From Theristus sp. LFF4_11 (taxonomy: Eukaryota > Nematoda > Chromadorea > Monhysterida > Xyalidae): a stretch of DNA of 64,000 bases. Positions within the stretch are counted from its first letter, which is position 1. Every line of letters starts with the position of its first letter. Location: NCBI GenBank assembly GCA_030248135.1, contig JASANC010003148.1, forward strand, positions 1 to 64,000. Reading direction: 5' to 3'. Both the position numbers and the translations under genes were made by a program. The notes beneath the pieces are model-generated. The model saw only the letters and a program-made list of their open reading frames with translations, ran no database searches and was not told the origin of the DNA. Of this stretch, positions 48,001 to 60,895 are shown in pieces.

Positions 48001-51000
48001 TTCATCGAGACTGGAGACAGGGCAAAACTGGCCCACGAGACGAGACAAATGACGAGACGATACCAATCACACGGCACCCCTGTTGTTTCCGTCACTTTGT
48101 TTGTCAACGAAAACGCAGCGACACCACATGAATGCGCACAACTGCGTGCCAGCTAGCCAGTTTTTGTGACTGTGCAACATTACAACGATATTTTTGGCTT
48201 GCCTACGTCATGGTGTCTTACCACTTCTCTGGTATCATGCCGTGCACTGCAGGAATGAAAACTGACTGATTACAAAGACGACGACAGTGAACGAGACAAA
48301 CGTGTCCGGTCTTGAAACTGCGACTTTACCTTGAACATCAGGCGTGTCAAGTTGCATGACATCCGTGGCCGATCGTGCTCTCACATCGGAAGGCGCCGAC
48401 GCGTCAGCGGCTGCGTCGAGCGCGATTTCAGGCTGCAAAATGGGAGATTTCGTAACCTTTTTTTGAGATTTTTGAGAAAGATCGGTGCAATGGAGACACT
48501 TTGTAGTGCCATTCGCATGTACCCCTCGCCGAATCCGTGCAACAGTCTCCCTCAAACAGCACAACTGTTTGTCACCGCTCGTGGCCTGGTGGTAGTGCGT
48601 TAGACTGCAGTCTGTGCGCTCGGGGGATCGAGCACCGCCGAGGGGTGCATAGGCACTCAATGACAGAGAAAACTCGATGGGCGCCCTGCTCAATGGCGTT
48701 CTGTACGCTTCTCTGGGTTAGCCCTGGCTGAAAACATCGCCTATAAAAAACCCCACAAAAACAACAACAACACAACGTTGCGCTTGCGACTCTGTAGCAT
48801 TTTTACCGCTGCACATTGTGCAAGATAACTTATAGATGTGCCAGCAACGAAGTTCTGCAGCTGTTTGCTCACAAGCCTGCGTTGAAGACGATCGTGTATC
48901 CCTATGGGCTTGCAAACCGCTCCGGCAACAATCGCAAACTCACGGCCACGTTAGTAAACAGAACTCGGTTACATGAATAAGTCCGGTTACTGTGTCTAAT
49001 ACAAATGCAACACGTATACCATCCGAAAGACCGGTCAGATGGCTATTGGCAACCACTGCGCCAGAACACCGCAAATCAATCCAAAAAGAGCCCAAAACGT
49101 TTTTACGGTATTTTATTTTTTACCGCGTTATTTTCCGAAACCGAACGTCGCCGCTCCGCCGGTGCGTGACTTTCATTTTTTTCTTTTTCAGTATCCGACA
49201 TTCTTCGGCGTCGAATATCTGGATCGGTTTTTTTCTGAAAATCATCAAAAATCGAACTAGCTGACACAAACAGTGAAAAGTCGGAAGTATTGTATTTTTC
49301 TGGTTCTGTTATGACCAATTTTAAGAAAACTCGTTGAAAAAGCATCTCTGATCAGAACACTGAAAACTTTTATTTCACTTTTTTGCGAAAGTACGATCTG
49401 TCACGCTGCGAAAGTGCATAAATCGAAAAAACCCGAAAAAAAAACGCAAAGACACGGAACAAAACGAGCAAATATTGGTCAGGTAAGGTTCCACTAATAT
49501 ACGTGCACGTGAAATGAATGCAAAAACAAATGCTGGAAACCCAGACAGAATCATGCGCCAAAAAAACAAGAAAACGGAAGTGAAACCAGTGGACAAGATG
49601 TTTCAGGACAGCGGAATATTGAATTATGGCTGCTCGTAGAGCAACGGAACAACAGCGAATTTACGGACCTTGAAAAGCGAATTTACTTTTCAACAACACA
49701 TTTCCACAGCAGCTTTCCAGTGATTAGATCATGACGTAGAGATTATTGTGAGCATCGTCAACTCGTGAAACAAGCACATTTTCAGACAAAAACTGTGAAT
49801 TTAAAAATTCGTTATTCGAAATTCGAATATGGGGGACGCACAACACCAAAAAAAAGTCAAAGACCTGAAACAAAAATAATGCGTATCATCAACAGTAGTT
49901 AAGTGTGTATGTTGTCCATACATAGCGATTTTTGTGTTAGTAGAAAAACAATAAAGATTGAAACACTCGACAGCAAAAAAATAATAACTTTCTTGAAAAG
50001 CAACCGTGGCCTTATTCATTCATATTCATACTTTCAAAGATTGGTGCCTTAGTTTTGGCCACATAATTGTGGTGTTGCACAGAGCAGGGGGCAATACAAA
50101 CACACACGAGCGATATATGCTTACAAAATTCGTGTGCCACCATGCCAGTGAGTTTGTTTGTTGTGCAACGTCACAAACATAACATGTGAGTAGTTTACTT
50201 TCAGACAAAAACTTTAAGACAGAAAAGGTTACAAAAAACAGTTTTCCAATTTGAATTACAGTTGTGAGTAGGGTATTTGACAGTTAACTGAACCATCAAT
50301 CACAGTAAAATGTAAAAAATCAGACAAACAGAGATACAGCAGCCAACCAACGAGCAAGTGAATCGAAACCAAAGAACCGAAAAAGAAGATGGGATTTTTG
50401 AAATCAATAAAAACCAAGGTTAAGAACTTATAAAAACGTGCATATTTTGCATGAATCGATTCTGAAATACGCAAAAGTACATCTGAAATACAAAAAAAAA
50501 TCCAATGAACGATCTGAAATACAAAAAAAGATCCAGTGAGCGATATACAGCAAAAGCACCAGAAATCAGATTGAGTAACAGACAGTAGCTCTATCACAAG
50601 CATAGCTAGAGCAATAAATGTTACGAAATACAAATGACCTGGGAACCTTCAATGCGAAAGCGAAAAAGGCAAAACCACAAAAAGAGAAAAAAGATCAACA
50701 CAAAAGCAGGATTGAAAACTGCTTAAAAGGTGAGTTCGAAAGTTATAAAAAGACATTACAGGCCAGTGACAGTTTTTAATCTGAAAAAAGTGCAAGCAGC
50801 AAAGATCGTCTGAACTGAACGAACTGAACAAAGACAACCAACCGAAAGGAATACGAAAAAAGTAAACTGACCAGTAAACGGCAAAAAATAAGCAAACTAA
50901 CCAGCCAGCAATAGAACTAACCAGCCAGAGCCGAACGGAACCATTAAACGCAGTTCAAATGGAGATTGCAGACTCAAAACGATTGGTATTGGCTTGATAC

Positions 51001-53900
51001 AAGGCAAAAGCAAAGGACCAACCCGTAAATCAAAAAAGAGAAGAAAAAAACAACACGCAACCGAGAAAAGCACAAAAGAAACTGAATTTCCACAACAAAA
51101 ATCCGAATTCACACGGCCACATCACAATCATCTACTGAAACACACGACTCATTCCGCGGTTCGTCGCTGTCGTCTAGTCCCAGTTCACAATTCTTTTCTT
51201 CGAGTCTAAAAAAGACCGGACTTTTCTCAGTTTTTTTTCAATGAAATTTTCTAATCTCCCATTTTCTAATAAAGAACCCACAAAGCAAGCGCTTATTTAA
51301 CGCACTGATTCGCAGTCTTCAGTCTGTCCCACAGCCGATCCACTGCCCCCAAACGTCTGCAGTCTTTCGTTCGTGGCGCTGCGCACTGCGGCGTCGCCAG
51401 CCAATCAGCTTCGTTGGTACAACTACAGTTGTCGCTGATTGGTCCGCTTGGTTTCCTTGCACCACCACCACCACCCGCCCTTTTCGTCAATGCACGCCAG
51501 CATTGCACCGAAGCTCGCTCGCGAACGCGCACCAATTTGCGATCGTAGCGTTTCTGACGGGCTCTGCGAACGAACGAACGAATACACACAGTGTGTTCGA
51601 GAATTGGACAGCGCTGGACTGGGTTGTTGTCGTTGCTAGTTACTGCCGCTATCCGTCGAGGGGAGGGAGAGGGGGGGGGGGGGGTGAACACCCAGATTGG
51701 TTGCCCGGTGAGCTCCGAGCTCCGGGAATACCAAGCGGACGGTAGTCACCGCTCGTGTTCCGGCGTTAGCGTGCTGGACTTTTGTGTCTGTACGTTCGGG
51801 GGATCGAGCCCCGCCAAGGGGTATATAGTCACTTAATGACAGACGAAAACTCGATGGGCGCCCTACTCGACGGCGTTCTGTACGCTTCTCTGGGTTAGCC
51901 CTCGCTAAAAACATCGCCTAAAAATTCCAACAACAACAACAACAACAAAAGAGAACACGCAATGTTTTTTTCCAGAAACGAAACTCACAACTCTTTCACA
52001 TCGCACCGCTCCTGCTGCAGATCGCACGTCACTGGCTGGTCGGGCGAGCCAGCACAGCCGGCACTCAAATTGAACTGGCCGGACTCAGTCGGCGTGGGCG
52101 TTTGAGGCGTCGGCGCCAGGGGACGCCACTGACTGGAGTTGTTGTTCTCGTCAAGGTCCTGGCGAACACGAGTCAAGATTTCCAAACGAACGAACATGAA
52201 TTTCGGCTGTGTTGTTTATACCCGGGCTGTCAAGTTAGTAATCACTGTAGAGCCATCTAATTTCAGATTTTGCCAAAAGCAAGCAACTCAAATAAGACTG
52301 TGTGTGACACGGAGACCCTACCACGGCACATTTGTCGTGTGAACGCCTTGCGAAAGTTATGATCGCAAGGAGACTTTGGGACACGGACAACTGATGACGT
52401 TATGGGCATGTGTGACGTTTTTTCGTGACACGCTATTTTAGCGTGTTTTATATCGCCACAGCAAAATCGTGCAATCTTGAACAGCGGAGTCGCGGAACAT
52501 ATAAACGGTTCTTGAAACAGTATCATCAGTTATCAATCAGCGGTTGTCAATTTAGAACGCAACGGGATGTCCCTGTAATTTTCTGTATTTTCACGAAACG
52601 AAAACCAACCGAATCATTCGATCGTGTTCGATGTATTTCTTTGATCCACTCAAAAGAACGGCCAATAATTACATGGCACAAGGTGGAAGTTTGTGCCCGG
52701 TTTTACCTCATCGCAGCTGTTTCCAGCACCAACCAGCCCGGATTTCGTCCTGCGTTCGTTCTTCACGTAATCTATCAACAACGTCGCTTCATCTTCTGAA
52801 TCCGACTCGCAAGACGACGACGAATTGTCGAGGAAATTTGGCGGCATTTTCGGCATCTGACAAAAAAACGCGGAGGTTCAAATGCAGCAACCTGATTGGT
52901 TGCGAAATATCACGCGTTGGCATGACGGTTGCCTGAACACCTGTCTCTTTTTTTTGTCACACAATCACAAACCAAACACACCAGCGCACAAGCGTTTGTC
53001 GCATGCAAATGTGCCTGTGTGTTTGTTTGTGTGTGTGTGTGTGTGTGTGTTTGTTTGTGTGTGTGAGTCACGTCCACGTGTGCATGCGAGGGCACCACGG
53101 CACGGTGTTTCAGACTGTGAATTTTACAAAAGGGGGCAAAACAGAATGAAAAGGAACTGTCTCGATGAATTAGAAGGAAAATAATGGAAACTGAATTATT
53201 AACAAACAAAAACACCTAATAAAGTCTTGATTGCGAGAAGGTCACCAACCACAACATTCAAATGAGGTCTCTCTGCAATGTACTGCTCCCAATCAAACTC
53301 TTCATCCCAGTTTTCCTCGAACTTTTCATCATTTTCACGCAATGTTTCGCCGTTTTTACCCGATTTCGCGTGTTTACAGTTGCGGTTGGTTTTATAGCCG
53401 TTTTGCTTGTTTGTTGTTCTGAAACGTGAAAGAATCTATTTTTTAGAAACACAACCACTGCAAGTGTCTGCATTATAAATTCAGCAAGCAAGCAAGCGGT
53501 TGGTATCCACCTGCACTACCGGCACCCACGTTCTCACCTTACGATGGATGGTGCGGCGGAATTATCAATAATAAAGCGGCGTTCATGAAGCTGCACTCGA
53601 AAGTACAGGCAATCAGACAGCTGGTTGGTGATCACGTGATGCATGCTTTCTCCAACGATCACGTGATCGATCAATCACCAACCAATCAGCTGACTGCCCA
53701 CAATTCAGTTCGGTCGTACCTACGCACCATCAAATGACGCTCCATGAACGTCCCGATAGAAAGCAAGACAAAAAACACTGCGAAACAAAACGTCACCTAT
53801 TCTTGCGAGCATGTTTCCCGGCCGACTGTGTCAATGCGACCTCAATTTCATCATCAGAGGTCGCAGCAACAACGTTCGCTTTTCGCAGACGACGAGGCAT
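43355..53900 (-). CDS. Rabaptin-5-like Rab5 effector with C-terminal FYVE finger, ~14 exons
   Basis: Exons (5' to 3'): 53900-53797, 53418-53250, 52856-52707, 52158-52000, 48432-48330, 47608-47340, 47113-46970, 46706-46542, 46051-45866, 45406-45328, 44933-44788, 44423-44298, 43695-43495, 43402-43355; phases join, 682 residues. From 47608 onward the match to Rabaptin-5 is clear: CEMCSNYELQLQ, a continuous coiled coil, LPQTVDELQLHCLKVREEL, EAVQRDFVKLSQSLQIELEK. The 43695 exon is a FYVE finger: WQFDEDVYECNGCQTSF, LHCRHCARIFCDEC, ARVCQICHTLL, with eight Cys/His ligand positions and WxxD-like and RVC motifs. Rabaptin-5 binds Rab5 and Rabex-5 on early endosomes; a FYVE domain would add PI3P binding. 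The first five exons (acidic, low complexity) are less certain and could belong elsewhere; the alternative 52158-51989 donor breaks phase. Confidence 0.82.
43878..43985. mobile_element. MITE family H2, decayed copy
   Basis: ggtccgtttataccggacgt at the left; gcatacgtcaggtatgaacg ggcctta at the right, with ggcacggcacggcacg inside. It lies in the Rabaptin-like gene's intron before the FYVE exon. Confidence 0.65.
45050..45098. repeat. (TTG)n microsatellite
   Basis: About 16 TTG units in a Rabaptin-like intron; same triplet family as the SINE tails and as the coding CAA/AAC runs at 26993 and 28443. Confidence 0.9.
46047..46320. repeat. ~74-bp minisatellite spanning a Rabaptin-like 3' splice site
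   Basis: About 3.7 units starting near 46047, 46121, 46195 and 46268. On the coding strand the unit contains TTTTCGCCTAATTTCCAG and CGTCTCCTCGGCTCAC, against the genuine junction TTTTCGCCCAACTTGCAG / CGTCTGCTCGGCGCTCAC at 46051. Confidence 0.9.
47155..47225 (+). mobile_element. tRNA-derived SINE head, second family
   Basis: TGTAGCGCAGGTGCAGGGCT, then GTCTACCG, then CGTTCGAACCC: A- and B-box-like spacing, related to 18,650-18,712. A short fragment of the first SINE family (minus strand) follows at ~47,270-47,315. Confidence 0.5.
48577..48774 (+). mobile_element. tRNA-derived SINE, copy 10
   Basis: Full-length with aaaacaacaacaacacaac tail, in a Rabaptin-like intron. Confidence 0.87.
48775..51746. 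other. Large intron of the Rabaptin-like gene (between SINEs)
   Basis: A-rich on the plus strand with scattered low-complexity runs, and a G-rich tract at ~51,661-51,685. No convincing exon, RNA gene or element was recognised. A plus-strand GC-rich patch at 51,300-51,640 has open frames but no recognisable protein. Confidence 0.5.
51747..51948 (+). mobile_element. tRNA-derived SINE, copy 11
   Basis: Full-length with (CAA)n tail; ends ~52 nt from the donor-side edge of the 52158-52000 exon. Confidence 0.87.
53578..53755. mobile_element. Nested MITEs: Tc1-like core inside H1-like ends
   Basis: The outer arms gcggcgttcatgaagctgca and tgacgctccatgaacgtccc resemble H1 ends. Inside, cagctggttggtgatcacgt and aatcaccaaccaatcagctg form the core of the CACGTG MITE family (~53,612-53,720). 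Confidence 0.6.
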
Positions 53901-54795
53901 CCGTGCGAGTGCGTTCAGGGGTCAGCAGTCGAGAATGATCGGAAAAACAGTCTGAAAAGCAAAACTCTGCAGATATTTTATAATTCTGCGGCAGCGGCGA
54001 TTCAAAACTGCTGAATTTTGAATTACCAGATGAAAAAAAAATAAATTCTTTTCAATGCGACTTTCGATAGGACTAAATGCCTCTTTGACCAGACCTCCAC
54101 CCACCAAACCCACCGCCCCGCAACCAGAGAACACACAGCAGGTTAGTATAAACGTTTCAAAATCAATCGACCAAACGAACCTTCACTTTCCAAATGGCCA
54201 GTAAACATTAATTCCGTTGAATTTTGATAAAATCTGAAATTTTTGATAACAAAATCAGACAGCTGCAATTTTGAAAACCATTCCACTGTAGTCATCAAAA
54301 ATGGCAGAACAATCAAACTAAAGAAAAAATAATGAATGTGCGGAGCAAACACTGCAGTGTCCAGCCAATGAAGCATTGACCAAATTCGGTCTTTCATTTT
54401 TATGGCTTTCAAACACACGAAACCAAGCCCAAGAAAACTACCAAGGAAAAAGAAACAAAATCTTCAAAATAAAAAAAACATTGATGAATCAACGCTGCGA
54501 AACGCTGAAAGCAAACTGAAAAAACTACACATTTTGCAACAAATCGTAAAATCAAAATGTGCCAAATAACACACAAAGCAACAGCGACATCAAGTGAGAC
54601 AAAAAAGACGTGAAAAAATGTTGAAAGGCAAAAACAAAATTGAGAGTCGACTATGAACTCATGAAGCCGTGCTCAGCAACAAGTCGAATCCATCAAATAA
54701 CAATCACTCCACTGAATCACCCGAAATGTAAGCATGCAAATCCGGTACTTCACCATCACCAACTCGATCACAACAGGAACATTTCCAGCCTGTTG

Positions 54796-57700
54796 TCAGC
54801 CTTTCCAGTGCGGGAAACACCGTGCAAGCATTTCGTGTAGCTGTTGCTTGTGCTTTTCTCTGGTGCCCTCAGTGACCAGATGCCAACGCGCGTGACGAGC
54901 CTGCGGTCGTGAAGAATCGATTTCTTTTAAACTTTCATACTTCAATTCAACCTGCCGTTGCTTACAAGAAAATTTACCGTTTTATTTCCCAATTTTTCCC
55001 AGCACCCAGTTTCCAGAATTTGACTCTCGGAACCAATAAAAAATTTAGTGTCTTTTGGAATTCAGTTGTGAATGTCAATTGAAAATGGTGAAGTTGACGA
55101 GTTTGAGACCGTTAATTTGAGTTTGAGACCGAACGGAGTTTTTAGTTTTGCAAAATACAATTTTGAGATAATCATCGCATTCAACTGCCAAGCTTCTTGA
55201 AAATTTTCAAGGTGAAAAACAGGTTCCATAATTTTAACAAGAAAAAAACCGGAAATGAAGCCGGTTTTTCCAATGCCAACCCCAGACAGTGCCAACCACC
55301 ATGCACCCGCAAAACCGAACCAGTGCCCGCCAACCAGGCACTGTTTGTCCGTGGCAGATCGTCGGCAACACAGCGCACATTCCACGGTCACTGAGGCGCC
55401 ACGGGCAGACGCGCACGCAGAACGCGGCGTCTGGAGAAACAAGCAGTTTTATCACAAACAACGTTTTGTTTTTATTTGAGTTCGTGTTTTTTTTTTTGTT
55501 TGTCTGTATTGTATTCCTCGCGATTTAGTGATGCCGAGTGATGTGGCAGTGGATACAGAAACCATGGGGTTGAAATTGTATATTCACGTCACAGTCTCAA
55601 GTGAAGCGATGCTATGCTGTTGCTACACGATGCTACTCACGCCCATCAATTGAGTTTTTTTAGGTAATGGACCAGATGATGAGACCAACATTGCACGGCG
55701 ATTCATGCTTGGATCGAAACGCCACTGGTTTGTTGGGGTTGTTTTCTTTCGTTACGCTTGATTCGCTTCATCTACAGCTCAAGTTATTCGGCGTTTCCAG
55801 GCCTATGCTGAAACACGTTTGGACCCGAACGTATTTCAAGACATTCCTTCAAGAAGCGAACGCAGAAGAAGAAGAAAAACAGAATGTGATTCGTTAAACC
55901 AACAACCTGGCCGGTCGCCGGACCAACGTAGACCACTTCAATTTCACTGTCATGCTCGTCCGTCTGAAATGCAGCGCCTCGCACTTTTGATATTCTAGGG
56001 TTTTCATTGTCTTTGCGTTCACTCCAGAAACCACTCATTTTATTTTTTGCAGAAAATAAAAACTAGTGTGTAACCAGAAACCAGGTGCAGCGCAAAAAAA
56101 TCTGAATTTTTCAACGTTAACATAAAATCCAATTCCAAAACAACACAAAAAATCACCACCGGAAACCACCCCAAGGATTGCCAGCAGCCTGATGATGAAG
56201 AACATTTGTCAACGATCGTGGTCTGCTGGTAGCGCATTAGACTCGTTGTCTGTGCGTTCGGGGGATCGAGCCCCGCCGACGGGGGAATGACAGAGAAAAC
56301 TCGATGGGCGCCCAACTGGACGGCGTTCTGTACGAGTGTAGCCCTGGCTAAAAACTTTGCGAAAATCACCGTTCGTTGTTCGTTCGTTTCCTTTGCGGCT
56401 GCTTCTGGCCAGCGCGTGTTCGCCGTGCTGCACCACTCCGTCGTCTGTTGTCCTTTTTTATTGTCCGTCGTTTTTCGCGCGAACTGCCGCTCTTTCTTCG
56501 TCGTCTGTTTGGCCGCTGTCGCGTCACTGGTTTGCGGTTTGTTTCGCAAAAACTTGCTCAACAAATCGTCCGCATACAAATGATGCTCCGGCTCCCACGT
56601 GCTGCTGGAAAATGGAAACGCCGGTTTGATGGAGAAATAGGAATACGAAGCCCCGAACTGCACACGAGATTAGAAAACATGTGATGACGGGTGGTGAAAA
56701 CACTGGTGGACGGGTGGTGTGCCGATACCCCTGCCCTGCTTATCCTGAAAAAATCTGGACAGAAGCCTTCGATTTTGAAGGCATGAATTTGGTCATCACC
56801 AACAGCCCCCGCACACAGCCAACTGTGACCTGCATGCACCTGACTGGCCTCTCTTTGATCAGAGGTCAAAATTTGGAATTAGGTGGATAGATAGCAAAAA
56901 CGCTAAAAAGAGGCGAAAACAGCCAAATGTTGCTTAAAAATGCTCTAAAATTCAATATAAACGCACATTTTGGTTAAAATTAGCAAAATTTAGAGAATTT
57001 TGGTTGAAAATTGACTTTTTATGTCTTACTGGTTCAAAACTTTTGGATAGATGGCTGGCTAAAAAAATTTTTTTAGATAGATAATAGCCGAGCCGACAAA
57101 AACTTCTCAGATAGAGATAGGATTCGAAAATTCCGGGGTCAGTTTTATAAAAGTGAGGAGTTGAGGAGTGAGGGGAAAATTTTTGAGGACAGTAGTTCAG
57201 TGGGGTTTTATAAAAGTGAGGAGTTGAGGAGTGAATTGAGTAGAACACGTGTTAAAAATTCACTCCCCAAAACACTCCTCAATCCGAAACCACTCAGAGC
57301 GCGATTCTCGTTTTTTAGTGGTGAATTTTCCGTCTCACTGCCGCTGTTTCTGCTTGTAAACCAAGTCTGAATGGAAGAAAACCAAAACTTATTGTTTTTT
57401 TCATGAAACCGGCGACAATATCAAACCAAATCGCCAAAAAACATGCTATTCAGGTTTTTACAAAATTTGACGTGCAAGATTTTTTGAGTAGTTTCGGAAT
57501 TGAGGAGTCTTTTATAAAACCGAACAAAAACTGAGGAGTAAATTTACTCCTCAAAACTCCTCACTTTTATGAAACTGCACAGCCCCCCTCCCCCCTTAGA
57601 ACAACTATGCCTCTAAATCGCCAAAAATCGGGTTTCTTGACCCCTGCCTTTGACGGCTGACTGACGTGATCTGACTGAACCTCCCTCAAATGACCAAGTA

Positions 57701-57892
57701 ATCAACCTGTCCTGGTTCTGCAATTGACTGTCACAGTGAAGCAAATCAAAGCAATAAAGCAAACTTCACAAACCGTGAACGTGAACAGTCCTTCCATTTA
57801 ATTATATATTCACAGTGGCTGCGGCCCCTGGCATTTTTTACGACACGCTTGTCAAGGATCTTCTCAACTGCCCAGTGCCCGTTTGAATCCAT
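54796..57892 (-). CDS. Chromodomain protein (HP1/chromobox-like), 5 exons
   Basis: Exons (5' to 3'): 57892-57774, 56604-56370, 55963-55907, 55430-55392, 54951-54796; phases join, 201 residues. The chromodomain is split by intron 1: WAVEKILDKRVVKN and CEYIIKWKDCS in exon 1, then STWEPEHHLYADDLLSKFL in exon 2. The aromatic-cage positions seen are W8 of the N-terminal strand (where Tyr is usual in HP1), W in IIKWK and W in STWEP. Chromodomains read methylated histone H3 lysines. The rest is basic and Lys/Thr-rich, then an acidic hydrophobic patch DSEIEVVYV that could be a SUMO-interacting motif, then a charged helical tail. No chromoshadow domain was found, so a plain HP1 is unlikely. Exons 1-2 are solid; 3-5 are supported only by phase and composition. 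Confidence 0.7.
56213..56369 (+). mobile_element. tRNA-derived SINE, copy 12 (variant tail)
   Basis: The head and body are shortened. The tail aaaatcaccgttcgttgttc continues into the 3' end of chromodomain exon 2, whose donor (minus strand ACG/GTGATT) lies in tail-like sequence resembling copy 7's tail. Confidence 0.75.
57139..57578. mobile_element. ~440-bp inverted-repeat element with aaagtgaggagtt ends
   Basis: cagttttataaaagtgagga at the left, repeated 57203-57235, with aactcctcacttttatgaaa ctg at the right. The interior has more gaggag/ctcctc inverted units. A solo copy of the end sits at 57,898-57,942, just upstream of the chromodomain ATG. Confidence 0.65.
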
Positions 57893-57942
57893 GGCCAGTT
57901 TTATAAAAGTGAGGAGTTGAGGAATTGAGAAGTTTTGCACTC

Positions 57943-59014
57943 ACTTGTTACTCAAAAAAAACCTTTTACTGGCCACTGCGGCACTGCTAGGGTTCCAATT
58001 TTTTAACCTTTTTTAGTTCTTTTTCAAATCGGGAGTTTTTGATTGATTTAAAAAAACGAATTTTGACCATCAACACTGTACTTTCATCTGCAAATCCGTT
58101 CAGGACACTTACACACAGAAAGTGACATCACGCTTTTTTGCCCAGTTTTGTGTGGACTTCGTTTTTAGCAGAATTTTTTTGACAATTTCGATTTTCAGGT
58201 CAACGATCGACGAGTAAAGTCCAGATACCACCGATTAGAACTTCTGCAGTCGGTTTCATGAGCTCGTTAATGGACTAAAAAAAGAAGGAAAATCACACAC
58301 AATAAGCACAATTCGAGCAACTGGGTACAAGGCGACAGCAGTCGCGTCTTCAGGAATCGCTGCCCTCATTTTGCACGGAGGCCGAACAGCTCATTCGAGA
58401 TTGAAAATTCCAATTGTCAACATCAACGAAACATCCGTACTGTCAGTGACGAAACAAATAAACTTGAACAACTATGCCACGTGGTAACTAAATTACCGAT
58501 TTTGGTTCGGTTGCTCAATGTGAGAACTGCAGATTTCAGCACCCATTCAATGTCGAAAGTTCATCAATCGCCACTTTCTGGTGCAGTCAAGTGTCTGTGC
58601 CGTGCGTCAATTCACATTTTTCCCTTTTTCTTTGAAAACCTCAATGTCGGTGCAGTGCATTTATGTTGTTTCAGCTGTCTTCAACAGCAAATGGAAGTTG
58701 CACGTTCAACTTTGTGTTGCACGCTTTGCACTGCACAGCGTCCTTTTGGTCAAAAAGTGAAATTTTTCACCATTCGAAAAAAGTGTCAAACAAAAACAAC
58801 TGAATAAAAAAATTTAAAAAATGCGAATTTAAGACTCGCTTTTTGAGAATACCGTCCCACCCCTCCCACCTCTGGGCACTAGGATGCAAAGTTTCTCCAA
58901 TTTAAATGAATCATACACCATTCTGACCGCCTTGACGCGCTGATTCCGAAAATCACATTTGTTTTTTGATTCGAGGTCATTTAGGGCCCAAAAATGGCCA
59001 AAAACCGTTTTTTC
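57943..59014. other. Spacer upstream of the satellite block
   Basis: AT-rich. A Cys-rich plus-strand open frame at 58,481-58,807 lacks similarity or splice support. Nothing else was recognised. Confidence 0.5.
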
Positions 59015-60895
59015 GGGGCCCTTTCAAAAAATAGTGTTTTTAAGCTTTTTAATGAAGCTACGACAAAAATAAAAAAAACCATTCGATTCGTCTTGATCTG
59101 CTGAACATTTCTTACTGATATACTATGCCCTAAAAATGCGGTCTAAAGGGCTATTTTTTAAAAACTGGTTTTGGTCCCAGTATTTCACGTTTTTTGGTCC
59201 TTTAGAACCGTTTTCGGGGCATGGTGTAGGGGTGCACCAAAAAGCTTTCCGAAAGAGCTAGCTTTGTGCAAAGTTTCATTTAAAAAAAGGCGCCCCATGT
59301 AACTAAAAAATATTTTACTTTTGGTACCCGGATCGCGATTATGGTCAGCACGAAACCGACATGCCCCTGAACATGTACCTGCTGCTGTGACCAGGCGCAC
59401 TGCCAGACAGAACAAACTAGTGCACCTAAAAGCTCACCGCACAAGCTTATTATGTTCTAGGAATTAGCTGATGAAACAATTATTCAGTGCCACAACAGCA
59501 AAGCAATTGTTGCTTTCGATGTGTCAATCTTTTTCTAAAAAACTGATAGTACTGCTAGTTTTCGGTTTTTTCAGTGACTCAGAACCGTTTTCGGGGCCTA
59601 GTATAGGGGTGCACTGAAAAGCATTCCGCAAGAGCTAGCTCAGTGTGAAATTTCATTTAAAAAAAGCGTCCCCCATGTAACTAAAAAGTATTTTACTGTT
59701 GGTACCCGGATCGCGATTATGGTCAGCACGAAACCGACATGCCCCTGAACATGTACCTGCTGCTGTGACCAGGCGCACTGCCAGACAGAACAAACTAGTG
59801 CACCTAAAAGCTCACCGCACAAGCTTATTATGTTCTAGGAATTAGCTGATGAAACAATTATTCAGTGCCACAACAGCAAAGCAATTGTTGCTTTCGATGT
59901 GTCAATCTTTTTCTAAAAAACTGATAGTACTGCTAGTTTTCGGTTTTTTCAGTGACTCAGAACCGTTTTCGGGGCCTAGTATAGGGGTGCACTGAAAAGC
60001 ATTCCGCAAGAGCTAGCTCAGTGTGAAATTTCATTTAAAAAAAACGTCCCCCATGTAACTAAAAAGTATTTTACTGTTGGTACCCGGATCGCGATTATGG
60101 TCAGCACGAAACCGACATGCCCCTGAACATGTACCTGCTGCTGTGACCAGGCGCACTGCCAGACAGAACAAACTAGTGCACCTAAAAGCTCACCGCACAA
60201 GCTTATTATGTTCTAGGAATTAGCTGATGAAACAATTATTCAGTGGCAAAACAGCAAAGCAATTGTTGCTTTCGATGTGTCAATCTTTTTCTAAAAAACT
60301 GATAGTACTGCTAGTTTTCGGTTTTTTCAGTGACTCAGAACCGTTTTCGGGGCCTAGTTTAGGGGTGCACTGAAAAGCATTCCGCAAGAGCTAGCTCAGT
60401 GTGAAATTTCATTTTTTAAAAAAGCGTCCCCCATGTAACTAAAAAGTATTTTACTGTTGGTACCCGGATCGCGATTATGGTCAGCACGAAACCGACATGC
60501 CCCTGAACATGTACCTGCTGCTGTGACCAGGCGCACTGCCAGCCAGAACAAACTAGTGCACCAAAAAGCTCACCGCACAAGCTTATTATGTTCTAGGAAT
60601 TAGCTGATGAAACAATTATTCAGTGCCAAAACAGCAAAGCAATTGTTGCTTTCGATGTGTCAATCTTTTCAACCTTTCAAAAAATAGTGTTTTTTAGCTT
60701 TTTAATGAAGCTACGACAAAAATAAAAAACCATTCGATTCGTCTTGATCTGCTGAACATTTTCTATTAATATACTATGCCCTAAAGATGCGGTCTAAAGG
60801 GCTATTTTTTAAAAAAACTGGTTTTGGTCCCAGTATTTCACGTTTTTTGGTCCTTTAGAACCGTTTTCGGGGCATGGTATAGGGGTGCACCAAAG
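59015..60895. repeat. ~379-bp satellite, four copies, bounded by ~215-bp direct repeats
   Basis: The marker tggtacccggatcgcgatta recurs at ~59,321, 59,699, 60,078 and 60,458 (spacing 378-380). The segment 59,020-59,235 (aaaaaatagtgtttttaagc ... ggggcatggtgtaggggtgc) recurs at 60,670-60,895, bracketing the array. No unit encodes a credible protein. Confidence 0.92.

Noticed and set aside
51300..51690. Minus-strand open frame rich in Arg/Gly
   Set aside because: GC-rich patch without family similarity or phase-compatible splice links to the Rabaptin-like exons.
55181..55442. Cys-rich minus-strand frames
   Set aside because: Only the first 39 nt fit between consensus splice sites in the chromodomain model; the rest has no coding evidence.
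56681..56890. Plus-strand open frame (AYPEKIWTEAFDFEG)
   Set aside because: It lies in intron 1 of the chromodomain gene, with no recognisable family, start context or splice partners. It may be a pseudo-exon, but the support is too weak.
59640..60200. Two identical 60-codon minus-strand frames in the satellite
   Set aside because: They recur only because the unit recurs; no start context, similarity or codon bias.
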